Source: Asaia sp037151935
GTDB lineage: Bacteria > Pseudomonadota > Alphaproteobacteria > Acetobacterales > Acetobacteraceae
Length of the DNA stretch: 64,000 bases
Direction of reading: 5' to 3'
NCBI RefSeq assembly: GCF_051628905.1
Contig: NZ_CP157575.1
Location: 434,001 to 498,000 of the forward strand
Below the pieces are notes generated by a model that was not told the DNA's origin, searched no databases, and was given only the letters and a program-made list of their open reading frames with translations. The translations under genes and the position numbers were made by a program. Shown piece after piece: positions 35,303 to 44,412 of this stretch (its first letter is position 1; every line of letters starts with the position of its first letter).

Positions 35303-37513
35303 ATGCGCCCTCTGCGCCCCTTCAGGTCTCTTCTTCTCGCAGGGCTTCCCCTGTTTTCCCTCCCTCAGGCTATCGCGCAGGATCAAGGCGCGAGTGACGA
35401 ATATATCACCGCCCACGGTCAGAGCACCGGGCTAAATGCGCGCCCAGCTATCGGCGGCCGGCTTGGTCTCAGCCTGCAACATAATCCGGCATCGATTGCG
35501 ATCATTGATCAGAAAATCATATCGCTTCGCGGCTACACGCAGGCCGAACAGGCTGCGGATGCCGCACCCGGCGTGACGTCCGGCGGGTCGCCGGGAAATC
35601 CGGCACAGCTCATGATGCGCGGGTTCAGCGGCAATCAGATCCTGATTCTGCGCGACGGGTTCTATTTCGGGCCTACCACCATGGTGAACCGCCCCCTGAA
35701 CGCCTTTAATCTCGAGGCGGTCGAGGTACTCAAAGGCCCCTCTTCCGTTCTCTACGGACAGGGCGCCGTGGGCGGCACGGTCGATATGCGCACACGCAGC
35801 CCCGACCCCGATCGCGCGCATCTCGATGCGCTGGTTTCCTATGGCAGCTTCAATAGCTGGAACGCCGGTATTGGCGGCTCCTTGCCGCTCTCATCCACTC
35901 TGGCGATACGCAGCGATTTCAGTCGCACCTCTTCCGATGGCTATGTCAAAGGTGCCAATCCACACAGCAATGACTGGACGACCACCCTGCTCTGGCACCC
36001 GTCGCAGAATTTCTCGGCACGGCTGGGCATGGATTATCTGACTGACGAACTCTCGACCTATTACGGCGCCCCACTGGTACCCGGCTCCGCCGTGCAGGAC
36101 CGGGCCGGTGGGCTGCTCCATTCATCAAGCGGCCTGGTTGTCAGCAAGGCCTCGCTCTGGCGCAACTACAATGTCGCCAACCCCCGCGCCAGTTCGGTCA
36201 ATGCAACACCGACGCTGCATCTGAACTGGATCGTGAACGACCGCCTCACCCTGCATAACAAGGCCTATTTTTCCTACGCCAAACGGCGTTGGGACAATGC
36301 CGAGAGCTACAGCTATATCGGCAGCAGCGGCGCTGTCGATGCGAGCGGTGCTGCAATCGCGCCGGGGCGGATCGGGCGAGACCGGTTTTACGTCTATCAG
36401 AACCAGCATCAGGTGGGCGACACGATCGACGCCCGGTTCGACACTACGGTGTTCGGGTTGAAGAACCGGCTGGTGATCGGTGGAGACGCCTATTATCTGC
36501 GTTTCATCCGCAATCGTGGTTTCCCCGATGCCAGCTATGCCGACAGCGTCTCACTGATTGACCCCGAAGGCAGCGCATTGGGGAATTTCGAAGGGGAATA
36601 CCCCTACCGTAAATCGCCCACCACCCTGATCGATGCCGGGCTTTTTCTGGAGGATACGCTTTCAATAACACGCACTCTGCGTCTGGTCGGCGGGTTCCGC
36701 TATGACTGGCTCTCGCTCGACCGGCAGAACTACAACCAGAACGGTCAGTACAATGCGGCGACAAGCTTCAAGGGTCACTACAACCCGGCCAATTTCCGCG
36801 TCGGCCCGGTTTACGACATTCTACCCAATGTGAGCCTGTATGGCGTTTATACGACCGCAGAAGACCCGCCGGGCTCAAACCTGTTTCTCGCCAATAAGGG
36901 GCAGTTCAGCCGTCTGAGCCACTCAAGCCAGGGGGAGATCGGCGTCAAGGCAAGCGCGCTCTCGGGTCGGCTCGTCACCACGCTCTCCCTTTTCGATATC
37001 AGACGGACACGGGTTTTGGTCCAGACCGGTCAGGATGCCGTCTCGACCGCGGGAAGTCAGCATTCGCGTGGCATGGAGGCGCAGGCCGATTGGCGCCTCG
37101 ACCGCCATTGGACCCTCTCGGGCAATGTCGCCTACACGGACGCGCATTACGGCACGTTCTATCCCGATGCCGCGACAGATGCGTCGGGCAATCTGGTTCC
37201 GAATGTCCCGGCAGTGACGGCCAATCTCTGGGCTGTCTGGTCTGCGGCATTCGACCTTCCCGTCGATCTGGGGGCAGGCATGCGCTATGTTTCGTCACGC
37301 AAGGGAGACTTCGCCAACATGCTCTCTCTCAAGGATTACGCCCTCGTCAACGTGTTCGCGGGCTGGCATCTACGCAAGGGTTTCACGCTCTATGGTCGCA
37401 TCGACAACCTTGCCAACAAGCATTTCGTGCAATGGGCCGATACGAGTTACCCATCCGAGGTTCTGATCGGCGCGCCCCGTTCTTTTTCGATCAGCATGCA
37501 GGCAGGATTCTGA
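35303..37513 (+). CDS. TonB-dependent receptor under cobalamin riboswitch control
   Basis: The 736-residue receptor has a signal peptide (MRPLRPFRSLLLAGLPLFSL, cut near AIAQD), a plug (about 30-165, with QAADAAPGVTSGGSPG, MMRGFSGNQILILRDGFYFG and EAVEVLKGPSSVLYGQ) and a barrel ending in MQAGF with the expected terminal Phe. By sequence it resembles the FhuA/siderophore-receptor branch rather than classic BtuB, but the riboswitch argues that it imports cobalamin or a related corrinoid. An in-frame GTG at 35276 could extend it by nine residues; the ATG at 35303 gives the better signal peptide. Confidence 0.9.
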   Translation: MRPLRPFRSLLLAGLPLFSLPQAIAQDQGASDEYITAHGQSTGLNARPAIGGRLGLSLQHNPASIAIIDQKIISLRGYTQAEQAADAAPGVTSGGSPGNPAQLMMRGFSGNQILILRDGFYFGPTTMVNRPLNAFNLEAVEVLKGPSSVLYGQGAVGGTVDMRTRSPDPDRAHLDALVSYGSFNSWNAGIGGSLPLSSTLAIRSDFSRTSSDGYVKGANPHSNDWTTTLLWHPSQNFSARLGMDYLTDELSTYYGAPLVPGSAVQDRAGGLLHSSSGLVVSKASLWRNYNVANPRASSVNATPTLHLNWIVNDRLTLHNKAYFSYAKRRWDNAESYSYIGSSGAVDASGAAIAPGRIGRDRFYVYQNQHQVGDTIDARFDTTVFGLKNRLVIGGDAYYLRFIRNRGFPDASYADSVSLIDPEGSALGNFEGEYPYRKSPTTLIDAGLFLEDTLSITRTLRLVGGFRYDWLSLDRQNYNQNGQYNAATSFKGHYNPANFRVGPVYDILPNVSLYGVYTTAEDPPGSNLFLANKGQFSRLSHSSQGEIGVKASALSGRLVTTLSLFDIRRTRVLVQTGQDAVSTAGSQHSRGMEAQADWRLDRHWTLSGNVAYTDAHYGTFYPDAATDASGNLVPNVPAVTANLWAVWSAAFDLPVDLGAGMRYVSSRKGDFANMLSLKDYALVNVFAGWHLRKGFTLYGRIDNLANKHFVQWADTSYPSEVLIGAPRSFSISMQAGF

Positions 37514-37575
37514 TAGCCGCTTCCGATTCCTGAACTTCTCTGTTCTTCAGTGCGACAGTTTGGACGCGAGAGAAC

Positions 37576-37609
37576 GTGGTCACCGCCACGATAGCCAGGC
37601 GGCGACCAC
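37576..37609. terminator. Bidirectional terminator
   Basis: GTGGTC-A-CCGCC pairs with GGCGG-C-GACCAC, followed by ATTTTCTT on the plus strand. It lies between the convergent TonB receptor and M48 protease genes. Confidence 0.65.
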
Positions 37610-37616
37610 ATTTTCT

Positions 37617-38447
37617 TCAGGCTTCGCCTTGCGTATTGGTCGATAAAGGCTTCGGCATGGTTGTATTGACAGGGTAAATTGTCATCAGGCGCTTCACACG
37701 AAGAGTCAGGCGCGGGTGACTCAGGCAGATCTCGCGGCAGAACCCGGCAAAGCCAAGCATGCGTTGCTCCTGAGCGACAAAAGCGATCGGGTTCATCTTG
37801 TGGTTCAAACGTTTGGCGCCGCAGGCAAGCATCTGCAACGCAGTGAACGCCTCATTTTCGTTTTCGAGAAGAGACGCGCCTACAGCGTCGCAGCTATACT
37901 CACGTGCGCGCGAATAGGCCGGGTAGAGAAACGGCACGATGACTGCCGGGTAACGAATGAGTTGCTTCAACGGGTTGAGATGTCCAAGCACATGGTGAGC
38001 GATCTCGTGCCCGATGACGAAGCGAAGCTGCGCATTATCTTCAGCTTCCACAAGGGCCGAGGTCAACAGCACATAGCGTCCGCGCGACAATCGAAGAGAG
38101 AGCGCATTCATTGCGCCATGGGAATTATAGACAAAAGCTTCAGGTGCTGCTTTCAAACCCAAATTCTGACTGACTTCGGCGAAGATGGCGTGTAGTTCTG
38201 GAAACTGGCGCTCAGACAGCGCCACCATATTGCCGAGCATCCACGCGCGGAACAACGCTGAGAAGAATTTCATCATGACCCAAAGCAGCGCGCCGTAAAT
38301 CGCTACGAGGATCAGTGCAGCAACTACGTTTTTCTGCACCAAAATACTCAAAATAATCACTAACCAGAACGTACATCCGATGATCGTCAGGGCTGCGCCA
38401 TAGCGCTTTTCTTTAGGGTGAATGCAGGCTGAAACATGTGGTGACAT
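37617..38447 (-). CDS. M48 family metalloprotease, membrane-bound
   Basis: The 276-residue zinc protease contains HEIAHHVLGH (the HExxH motif, about residues 148-157) with a downstream Glu region (YSRAREYSCDAVGA, about 178-191) that supplies the third ligand. Two hydrophobic segments lie near residues 20-65, as in HtpX-like or BepA-like proteases. It probably degrades damaged membrane or envelope proteins. The ATG at 38447 is preferred over one two codons upstream because GGAAGG is then at normal spacing. The upstream intergenic region is AT-rich. Confidence 0.85.
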   Translation of the reverse strand: MSPHVSACIHPKEKRYGAALTIIGCTFWLVIILSILVQKNVVAALILVAIYGALLWVMMKFFSALFRAWMLGNMVALSERQFPELHAIFAEVSQNLGLKAAPEAFVYNSHGAMNALSLRLSRGRYVLLTSALVEAEDNAQLRFVIGHEIAHHVLGHLNPLKQLIRYPAVIVPFLYPAYSRAREYSCDAVGASLLENENEAFTALQMLACGAKRLNHKMNPIAFVAQEQRMLGFAGFCREICLSHPRLTLRVKRLMTIYPVNTTMPKPLSTNTQGEA

Positions 38448-38662
38448 AATCATCCTTCCAAAAACAAATAAAATCTAATTTGAACATACCTATCGAAATA
38501 TAGAATTACTATATGGCAAATTTCAAAAAACTATTTCTTCAATACCCCACATGAAAATGCGACATTCTGCTTCGACTCAACCTGCTTCATAGCTTCGAAA
38601 GTCGGGTTTGCGCTTTCTCTCCCATCCACGCTATCCTGAGATGAAACATCGAAAGGGTGGGT

Positions 38663-39880
38663 ATGAGCGATCTGACTGCGGTCCTCGCAGACATCGGTAT
38701 TTTTGTCTGCGTCCCCTGGGTGCTTTGGCGCCTGCTTGGCCGCGTCATACCCATTGCTGTCATTCCGATCCTGATCGGTATCATGGCGGCGGTCTGGCAC
38801 TTGCCACTCAAAGAGCTTGGTATCCCTTCTTTCTATGGCGATACTATCGGTTGGATCGCTGTACTGGTGCTCGCCTTCACCGCAGGAATGGAAATGTGGC
38901 AGCACCCCGAGGGCCAGACTACAGAAAACGCCCTGCCAAAGCCGAGCCTCGCGCGCCTGTTAGGCGGTGCTGCCATGGCGTTGGGAGGGCCGTTTCTGAT
39001 AGGGACGATCCTCGTTTACTACTTCTTCCTGCCACTACCCGGCTGGCACGCTCCTGCCGTCACACCCGCGATCGCGGCCGCATCCATAGGTCTGTGCATT
39101 GCCGTCAGTGCCCTGCCTGTGCTCATCGGCATCGTCAGGGAATTGCCGATCGCAGACAGGCCCATCGGCCAGCTTGCACTTAAACTCGCCGTGATCGACG
39201 ATGCAACGCTCTGGATTGGCCTAGCCCTCTTGCAGTTTTCTGCTGAACGTCAGACCGCCATGCATAGCTGGGGCCTGCGTGAAGGTGGCGCAGCCCTCCT
39301 CCTTATCGCTCTCGCGGTTGGCGGCTCACTGGCGTCACGCCATATACGCAACCCGCCGCGACTGCTGATCTGGGCTGTGGTGCCGCTTTATCTCAGCCTG
39401 GGTTCCTGGGCGAGCATGACTTTGGGCTTGCACGAGCTGATCGGCGCTTATTTTGCCGGCGCTTTCATGCCGCCCTCATGGGTGAGACGCCTGCCCTTCG
39501 AAGCCATCTCAACTCTTGCTCTGGTCTGGGTCGCTCCTCTCTTCTTCGGTCATAGCGGCATGCGCATCAACGGCGATGCCCTGACCTGGCCGTCCGTCCT
39601 GGCCTCTCTTTCGCTCGTCGTCATCTCGATCGTGGTCAAGATGGGTTCGATCTATATTTTCCCGCCTACTGCTGGGCTGTCCCGGCGTCAGACCCTAGGT
39701 CTCGGCGCCCTGCTGCAATGCAAAGGATTGATGGAAATCGTAGCCGCCACAATCCTCCACGAACAGGGCATGCTGTCTGAATTTGCCTTCGCGTCGCTCA
39801 TGGTTCTGGCGGTCATCTCAACCCTGCTCACCGGACCTCTTTTCCATCTGCTCAAACCGAGGAGACCGGTTACCTCGTAA
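38663..39880 (+). CDS. Cation:proton antiporter (Na+/H+ exchanger family)
   Basis: The 405-residue protein has about 12 hydrophobic segments and the general layout of the CPA2 monovalent cation:proton antiporter family. Acidic residues lie in membrane segments at AVIDDATLWIGLALLQF (about residues 175-191, double Asp) and GLHELIGAYFAGAFMPP. The start at ATG 38663 follows AAAGGG. The cation specificity is unknown. It is divergent from the M48 protease, with about 210 bp of AT-rich DNA between. It is the last core-like gene before the accessory region. Confidence 0.82.
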   Translation: MSDLTAVLADIGIFVCVPWVLWRLLGRVIPIAVIPILIGIMAAVWHLPLKELGIPSFYGDTIGWIAVLVLAFTAGMEMWQHPEGQTTENALPKPSLARLLGGAAMALGGPFLIGTILVYYFFLPLPGWHAPAVTPAIAAASIGLCIAVSALPVLIGIVRELPIADRPIGQLALKLAVIDDATLWIGLALLQFSAERQTAMHSWGLREGGAALLLIALAVGGSLASRHIRNPPRLLIWAVVPLYLSLGSWASMTLGLHELIGAYFAGAFMPPSWVRRLPFEAISTLALVWVAPLFFGHSGMRINGDALTWPSVLASLSLVVISIVVKMGSIYIFPPTAGLSRRQTLGLGALLQCKGLMEIVAATILHEQGMLSEFAFASLMVLAVISTLLTGPLFHLLKPRRPVTS

Positions 39881-40890
39881 GAGATAGCCGCACAGCTCGG
39901 CTCTCATCGAGACTTGTGAGCCGTGTAGCATCTGACAGTCGTGAGATTGCTCATAAGGAGGCAAAGAGGTCGCTGCGCGTGGAGATCTTTCGATCCTTAT
40001 GAAACACGAAACGTTTGAATATATCGAATTGTGCCCGCTGCCCCCCCCCCGTCTACGTTGAGCCAGATTAGGAGGATCACGACGTGGTAGAGGAAAGAAA
40101 AAGACGATAAAGCATCTATCGTCATAGGGCATGAAATCGGGCGTCAGTGCTCGGCGACATCGGGTCTAAGACGCAGCTCGTTCGCCACCCAGCGCGTTTC
40201 CCTTAGTCGAGATATTTACGTGCTAACGGATGTAGCTGATACGCCGTATCAGGCATTGTTTCCTTATTATGCAATGCAAGCACTTACCGCGTTGCCGTTA
40301 ATTGGCAGCAGCTTTCCGTGTTGCAACAGGAGAGTGAGACCTCCTATTTTCGCCGCACAGGAGACGTATATTCAACCACGGGATCGCGCATGATATTGCG
40401 CAACGCGTTGAAATCCTACTTTTCCAGTTATATTACGCCATACGGTTACCACGGCACCGGATCGCTCGCTGCATCCGTCTGTACGCAGCCGACCTTGCAC
40501 GCCTGACTCACCGAGAGTTATCCTCTGCAAACATCTTACGGGCTTATACTACTTTATAACCCTTTTCCTGTTTTTTGGGTTGAGATGCGCGTACGGCGAT
40601 AGCTGTGCGTGTAGACTGCGCTGGCGCCCAGTCCTGCCTGTTTTGAGTGCTGAGGGGGATACCGGAACGCAAAAGAACGCCTCGCGCTGTGAAGCTGAGA
40701 CGTTGAATGGGAATTTTTTGGATATGGTTGCGGGGGAAGGCAACCAACGATACTTGCGATTGGTGGACCGCGAGATACCCCGCCGCGCCGCATGAGAAAG
40801 CGACCATGCCATGGACCCATGGGCTTATCCAATTGAAATCCTTGCCACAGGCAATAGGCCGCATAGATGATCCCACATCATGGTCATTAT
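39881..40890. other. About 1 kb without an assignable gene, start of the accessory region
   Basis: I find no convincing gene. Structures present are a C10 homopolymer at 40041-40050 and a perfect palindrome CTGATACG-C-CGTATCAG at 40236-40252. On the minus strand a short frame (MPDTAYQLHPLARKYLD) follows AAGGAAAC. The motif TGGTTGCGGGGG at 40725-40736 resembles the 3' end of a minus-strand tRNA. The segment looks like a rearranged junction between the core and the mobile region. Confidence 0.5.
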
Positions 40891-41270
40891 ATGAAGCGCT
40901 CCGTCATATCTGAGACCACATTCCTCTCCGGCGCCTTCGATCCATCAGGGCTAATCGCGACGGAACGGCTGAGCAATATGCTGCATATCACGAGGGGTGA
41001 ACTGGCCGCCACGCTAGGTCTGTCACGTGACGCCGTCTCCAAAAGCGCCCGCCTCGGCCGTCCCGCCACCCAGCCGAAGCTGCGCGACATGGTCGATGTC
41101 CTCAATCGCGTCCGCCCATGGGCGGGCTCAGCCCAACAGGCTTTCGCATGGTACCAGTCACACCCCCTGCCCTCCTTCAGTGACCAGACTGCCGAGGCGC
41201 TCGTCCGGGAGGGACGCGCCGATGCCGTCCGGCGCTACCTAGATAGGATTCAACCGGCGGTTACGTGTGA
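40891..41270 (+). pseudogene. MbcA/ParS-type antitoxin, frameshifted at the C-terminus
   Basis: This is an Xre-like antitoxin with a helix-turn-helix (ITRGELAATLGLSRDAVSK, about residues 28-46) and the C-terminal MbcA/ParS/Xre toxin-binding domain ending in QTAEALVREGRADAVRRYLD. After DRI at 41250 one base seems to be missing: restoring it gives the usual ending TGGYV and a stop at 41268-41270 overlapping the RES toxin start. As it stands the frame runs through to 41421. An alternative start is the ATG at 40867. Its toxin partner is also broken, so the pair is probably inactive. Confidence 0.7.
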
Positions 41271-41454
41271 GGTTTTCCGGACGGGTATTCCGGGCTCACA
41301 ATCCCTGCTGGTCTTTCACCCCCCTGTCAGGCGACGGTGCGGCGCATCGCGGCGGGCGATTCAATCCAGTCGGCACACATGCTTTTTATACATCACTTCG
41401 GATAAAAAGCGCCCAGCTTGAAGCCCAGTAGGGTTTTCCTTTCTAACCTCAACC
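41267..41454 (+). pseudogene. RES-domain toxin remnant
   Basis: From a GTG at 41267 the frame encodes the N-terminus of a RES toxin, an NAD-depleting family: VFRAHNPCWSFTPLSGDGAA, HRGGRFNPVGTHAFYTSL, then AQLEAQ. It meets TAG at 41429-41431 and TAA twelve bases later, where homologues read Gln/Lys (EAQ-GFPF-PQP). Similarity continues right up to the IS3 inverted repeat at 41455, so the gene has two nonsense changes and is then cut by the insertion. I see no continuation on the far side of the IS. Confidence 0.7.
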
Positions 41455-42280
41455 TGAACTGCCCCGGGTTTACCGGAGAGTAAAACACTCGGAGGATGAA
41501 CCCTATGGCAGAGAAGAAGAAGGCATCGCGTTATTCGCCTGAGTTCCGTGAGCGCGCCGTGCGCCTTCTGGACGAACATCGATCGGATTACCCGAGCCTA
41601 TCGGCGGCCTGTCGCGAGATTGGTGGCAAGCTGGGCTGCTCGAGCGACAGTCTGCACGACTGGTGGAAGCAGGCCCGACGGGACGCTGGGGCGCGACCGG
41701 GGCCGACCTCGGCCGAGACTCCCAACCAGCTCTGGGTCTCGGACTTTACCTATGTCCAGACCTGGAATGACATGGTCTATGTGGCATTCATCATTGATGT
41801 GTTCGCCCGCAGGATCGTGGGCTGGAAGGTCTCGAATTCCATGACCACCCAGCTCATGCTCGACGCCCTTGAACAGGCCATCTGGGAACGAAAGCTTGCG
41901 GGAAACAAGGCGCTGATCCATCATTCGGACCGTGGATCACAATACCTGTCGATCCGGTATACCGAACGCCTGGCGCTGTCTGACAACGATGCCTCGGTCG
42001 GCACGGTTGGTGACAGCTACGACAATGCACTGGCGGAGACGATCAACGGTTTATACAAGGCCGAGGTCATCCATCATCTGGGGCCATGGAAATCCATGGC
42101 GCAGGTCGAACGGGAAACCCTCAAATGGGTGGACTGGTATAATAACCGACGCCTGTTGGCGCCAATCGGCTACAGGCCTCCCGCAGAAGCTGAACGGGCC
42201 TTTTATGCAGATCAGAGCAGGCCTGATCTCGCAGCCTGATTACTGAACAAATCGCTCTCCGGTAAACCCGGGGCAGTTCA
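41455..42280 (+). mobile_element. Shortened IS3-family element (826 bp)
   Basis: Ends are perfect 26-bp inverted repeats (TGAACTGCCCCGGGTTTACC... at 41455-41480 and its complement at 42255-42280). It contains one transposase frame instead of the usual orfA/orfB pair and is roughly 400 bp shorter than typical family members. No target duplication is visible (left flank CAACC, right flank GTTAC). It interrupts the RES toxin remnant. Confidence 0.88.
41505..42239 (+). CDS. IS3 transposase, in-frame OrfA-OrfB deletion fusion
   Basis: The 244-residue product starts as OrfA (RYSPEFRERAVRLLDEHR and a helix-turn-helix to about residue 65). It then jumps directly into the integrase core of OrfB at PNQLWVSDFTYVQTWNDMVY. 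The rest of OrfA and the OrfB N-terminus (HTH_21) are missing. The DDE residues remain: Asp in VSDFTYV, Asp in HHSDRGSQY, Glu in NALAETINGLYK. The ATG at 41505 follows GGAGG at proper spacing. Activity is uncertain; it may be a fortuitous or functional minimal transposase. Confidence 0.85.
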   Translation: MAEKKKASRYSPEFRERAVRLLDEHRSDYPSLSAACREIGGKLGCSSDSLHDWWKQARRDAGARPGPTSAETPNQLWVSDFTYVQTWNDMVYVAFIIDVFARRIVGWKVSNSMTTQLMLDALEQAIWERKLAGNKALIHHSDRGSQYLSIRYTERLALSDNDASVGTVGDSYDNALAETINGLYKAEVIHHLGPWKSMAQVERETLKWVDWYNNRRLLAPIGYRPPAEAERAFYADQSRPDLAA

Positions 42281-42303
42281 GTTACCCCCAACCCGACAGC
42301 CTG

Positions 42304-43659
42304 CTAGAGGATTTTGGATCCGCCGAGATCATTTTCATGGTGCTTTCTTATATAATCCGTTATTTTTTGATCAAATTCTCTAATTCCAAAAAATTCTGTA
42401 TTTATATTTATAACACTATATATAAAATTACCTCGATATTTTAAATTTTCATCGTCAGTAATAAAAAAATCTGCCTTCCATGCATGCATTAAATGCTCAG
42501 AGTCTCGATAACTACTCTTCAGCTTCCTTTTATCTGATTTTTTTGGTACTTTGTATTTTATAAAATCCAAAAAATCCCATATATTTTTTACATTATCAAT
42601 AAAATCTGTATCAGAATCACATTTGGTACTTTTATTTATTAAATCTTTTAGAGAAAAACTATAAGCTTTAAATAAAATATATCCACTTAAATATTCATAT
42701 AAATTATCATCTATGTTTTGTAAAAATTTGTTTATATCGTCGTTTATTTCGGACACAACATCTATCGATATTTTTTTTTCGTCTCTCATACAATCATCAA
42801 TATGAGGCTGAAAAATTTTTATGTTTTCTGCAGCCTCCGTCACCGGATACCATAACAAGACTCTATCTACAGTATTTTCTATTTCTTCGCTTCCAAAAGA
42901 TAATTCACCTTCGCACTTTATAAAAATATTATTATTGCAGATATCAGATAAACTCTTAAAATATTCTTTTAAATATAGTTTGTTCATTTTTATACCATCT
43001 TCTGTTGCATAAGAACTGTATGCAAATACAGATCCTGAAATATCTATATATTTCCGGAACCTCGAAAGATATTTCGGAGAACTTGATAATTTTGAGATAA
43101 AATTTTGGTCTACATAAAATATAGTTTTTTCAAATTTCGATTTTTTAAATGAAAAATTCTGTTTATTCGATAGACCAGCATGTGAAATAATAATATCATT
43201 ACATTTTTCAATTCTCCACGAATAATATTCTAAAGACAACCTCTTTATACACAACTCAATATCATTAATATAATTTATAAATTTCGTTAAAAACGAACTA
43301 TCTAATTTTTGTTCAATATATTTTTTTGCTGAAAAAATATCAGATTCTACTTCTATTTTTTTATTGACTACGGAAAATTTGTTACATATATGATTTATTA
43401 TTTCTGTATGTTTATGGTTTATATTAACTATCTCCGTTAAAAAACTATTTAAAGCCCTTTCAGATGATATAAAATCATATTTCCCGTCGCATTCGGACGA
43501 GCAGTCTTCCGGAACGTTTAAGTTCCTTGATTCCCTTATAACATCGAAATATTTTTCTTCATGAGATGATGAAAAATTTCCAAAATCTGAGATCAAGTCC
43601 TCTATCCACGCTTCGTTTGCATATGCCCTAGCAAGAAGATATCCACATATTTCACTCAC
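42304..43659 (-). CDS. Very AT-rich gene with a C-terminal PIN-like domain
   Basis: The 451-residue protein is rich in Lys, Asn, Ile, Ser and Asp and lies in DNA far more AT-rich than anything else here, a sign of recent transfer from a distant donor. The N-terminal half (about 1-170) is helical with no recognised domain. From about 180 it resembles a PIN nuclease: FYVDQNFISKL (first Asp), SVFAYSSY, later RDSEHLMHAWKADFFITDDE (about 395-415), the usual D-x2-H...A-x2-D...TxDxxL pattern. I infer an RNase-like effector, possibly in defence. It stands alone between two IS elements with no evident partner. Confidence 0.6.
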   Translation of the reverse strand: MSEICGYLLARAYANEAWIEDLISDFGNFSSSHEEKYFDVIRESRNLNVPEDCSSECDGKYDFISSERALNSFLTEIVNINHKHTEIINHICNKFSVVNKKIEVESDIFSAKKYIEQKLDSSFLTKFINYINDIELCIKRLSLEYYSWRIEKCNDIIISHAGLSNKQNFSFKKSKFEKTIFYVDQNFISKLSSSPKYLSRFRKYIDISGSVFAYSSYATEDGIKMNKLYLKEYFKSLSDICNNNIFIKCEGELSFGSEEIENTVDRVLLWYPVTEAAENIKIFQPHIDDCMRDEKKISIDVVSEINDDINKFLQNIDDNLYEYLSGYILFKAYSFSLKDLINKSTKCDSDTDFIDNVKNIWDFLDFIKYKVPKKSDKRKLKSSYRDSEHLMHAWKADFFITDDENLKYRGNFIYSVININTEFFGIREFDQKITDYIRKHHENDLGGSKIL

Positions 43660-43896
43660 TAGATCTTCCTTTTCTGAATTTTAGCGGAGTCTATCGTCGA
43701 AATAAGGTGCCGCAAAATAACAACTTCGTTGCGAAAATAATCTTTCTCACATTCCATTATAACGTCTCTAGTCCCGCAGCTTTCTGCATTCGCGTTTCCA
43801 ATTCATTAGAGCGTATTGTGGATAGCTTGAATTGTGAGGATTCCCAATTGGGACGAAATGTGATTCCTATTTTGGACTAGTGGAGGAGGCCGGTCC

Positions 43897-44375
43897 ATGA
43901 TGCCGAGAGCGTATTCACAGGATTTGCGTGACCGTGTGATCGACGCGGTGACGACGGGCGGCATGAGCCGTCATGCGGCTGCGCGCCGATTTGGCATCAG
44001 TATCGCCTCGGCCATCAGATGGGTGCGGCTTTTCGAGCGAAGCGGTAGCCGGACGGATCGCGGCACAGGCGGCCACCAGCCCTCGTCGGTCAGGCGCCAT
44101 CGTGAACGGCTGCTTGCGCTGGTGGAGAAGGAATTCAGCCTGACACTGCGGGCGATGTGCGAGCGGCTGCAAAAAGAGCGGGGCGTGAAGGCCGATCGCT
44201 CGATCCTGTCGCGGTTTTTCCGTGCCGAGGGCATCACTATCAAAAAAAACCGTGCTCGCCAGCAAGCAAAACCGGCCGGACGTGGCGCGAAAACGAACAT
44301 GGTTCGGACCTGTGGCTGGGGGCGACGCGGTCATCGGGTGCGAGACACCACTCCACACAAACACTGGAAGACCCT
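43897..44375 (+). pseudogene. IS630-family transposase, 5' part
   Basis: The frame starts after GGAGGAGG with PRAYSQDLRDRVIDAVTTGG and encodes the IS630 helix-turn-helix (GMSRHAAARRFGISIASAIRW) and winged-helix region. At 44242-44249 an A8 run would allow the programmed frameshift known in this family: the second frame continues TVLASKQNRPDVARKR. After that a block including the first catalytic Asp region is missing, and similarity resumes at KTNMVRTCGWGRRGHRV up to the IS3 end at 44376. The gene is therefore degenerate even before the IS3 insertion. Confidence 0.75.
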
Positions 44376-44412
44376 TGGACTTGCTACGGTTTTGTGCCGG
44401 TATGTGATCTTG

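Noticed and set aside
40544..40876. 110-codon minus-strand frame in the gene-free region
   Set aside because: It has no recognisable domain or ribosome site, and overlapping frames on both strands are equally open.
41450..42285. Target-site duplication around the shortened IS3
   Set aside because: The flanks CAACC and GTTAC do not match directly at any usual length.
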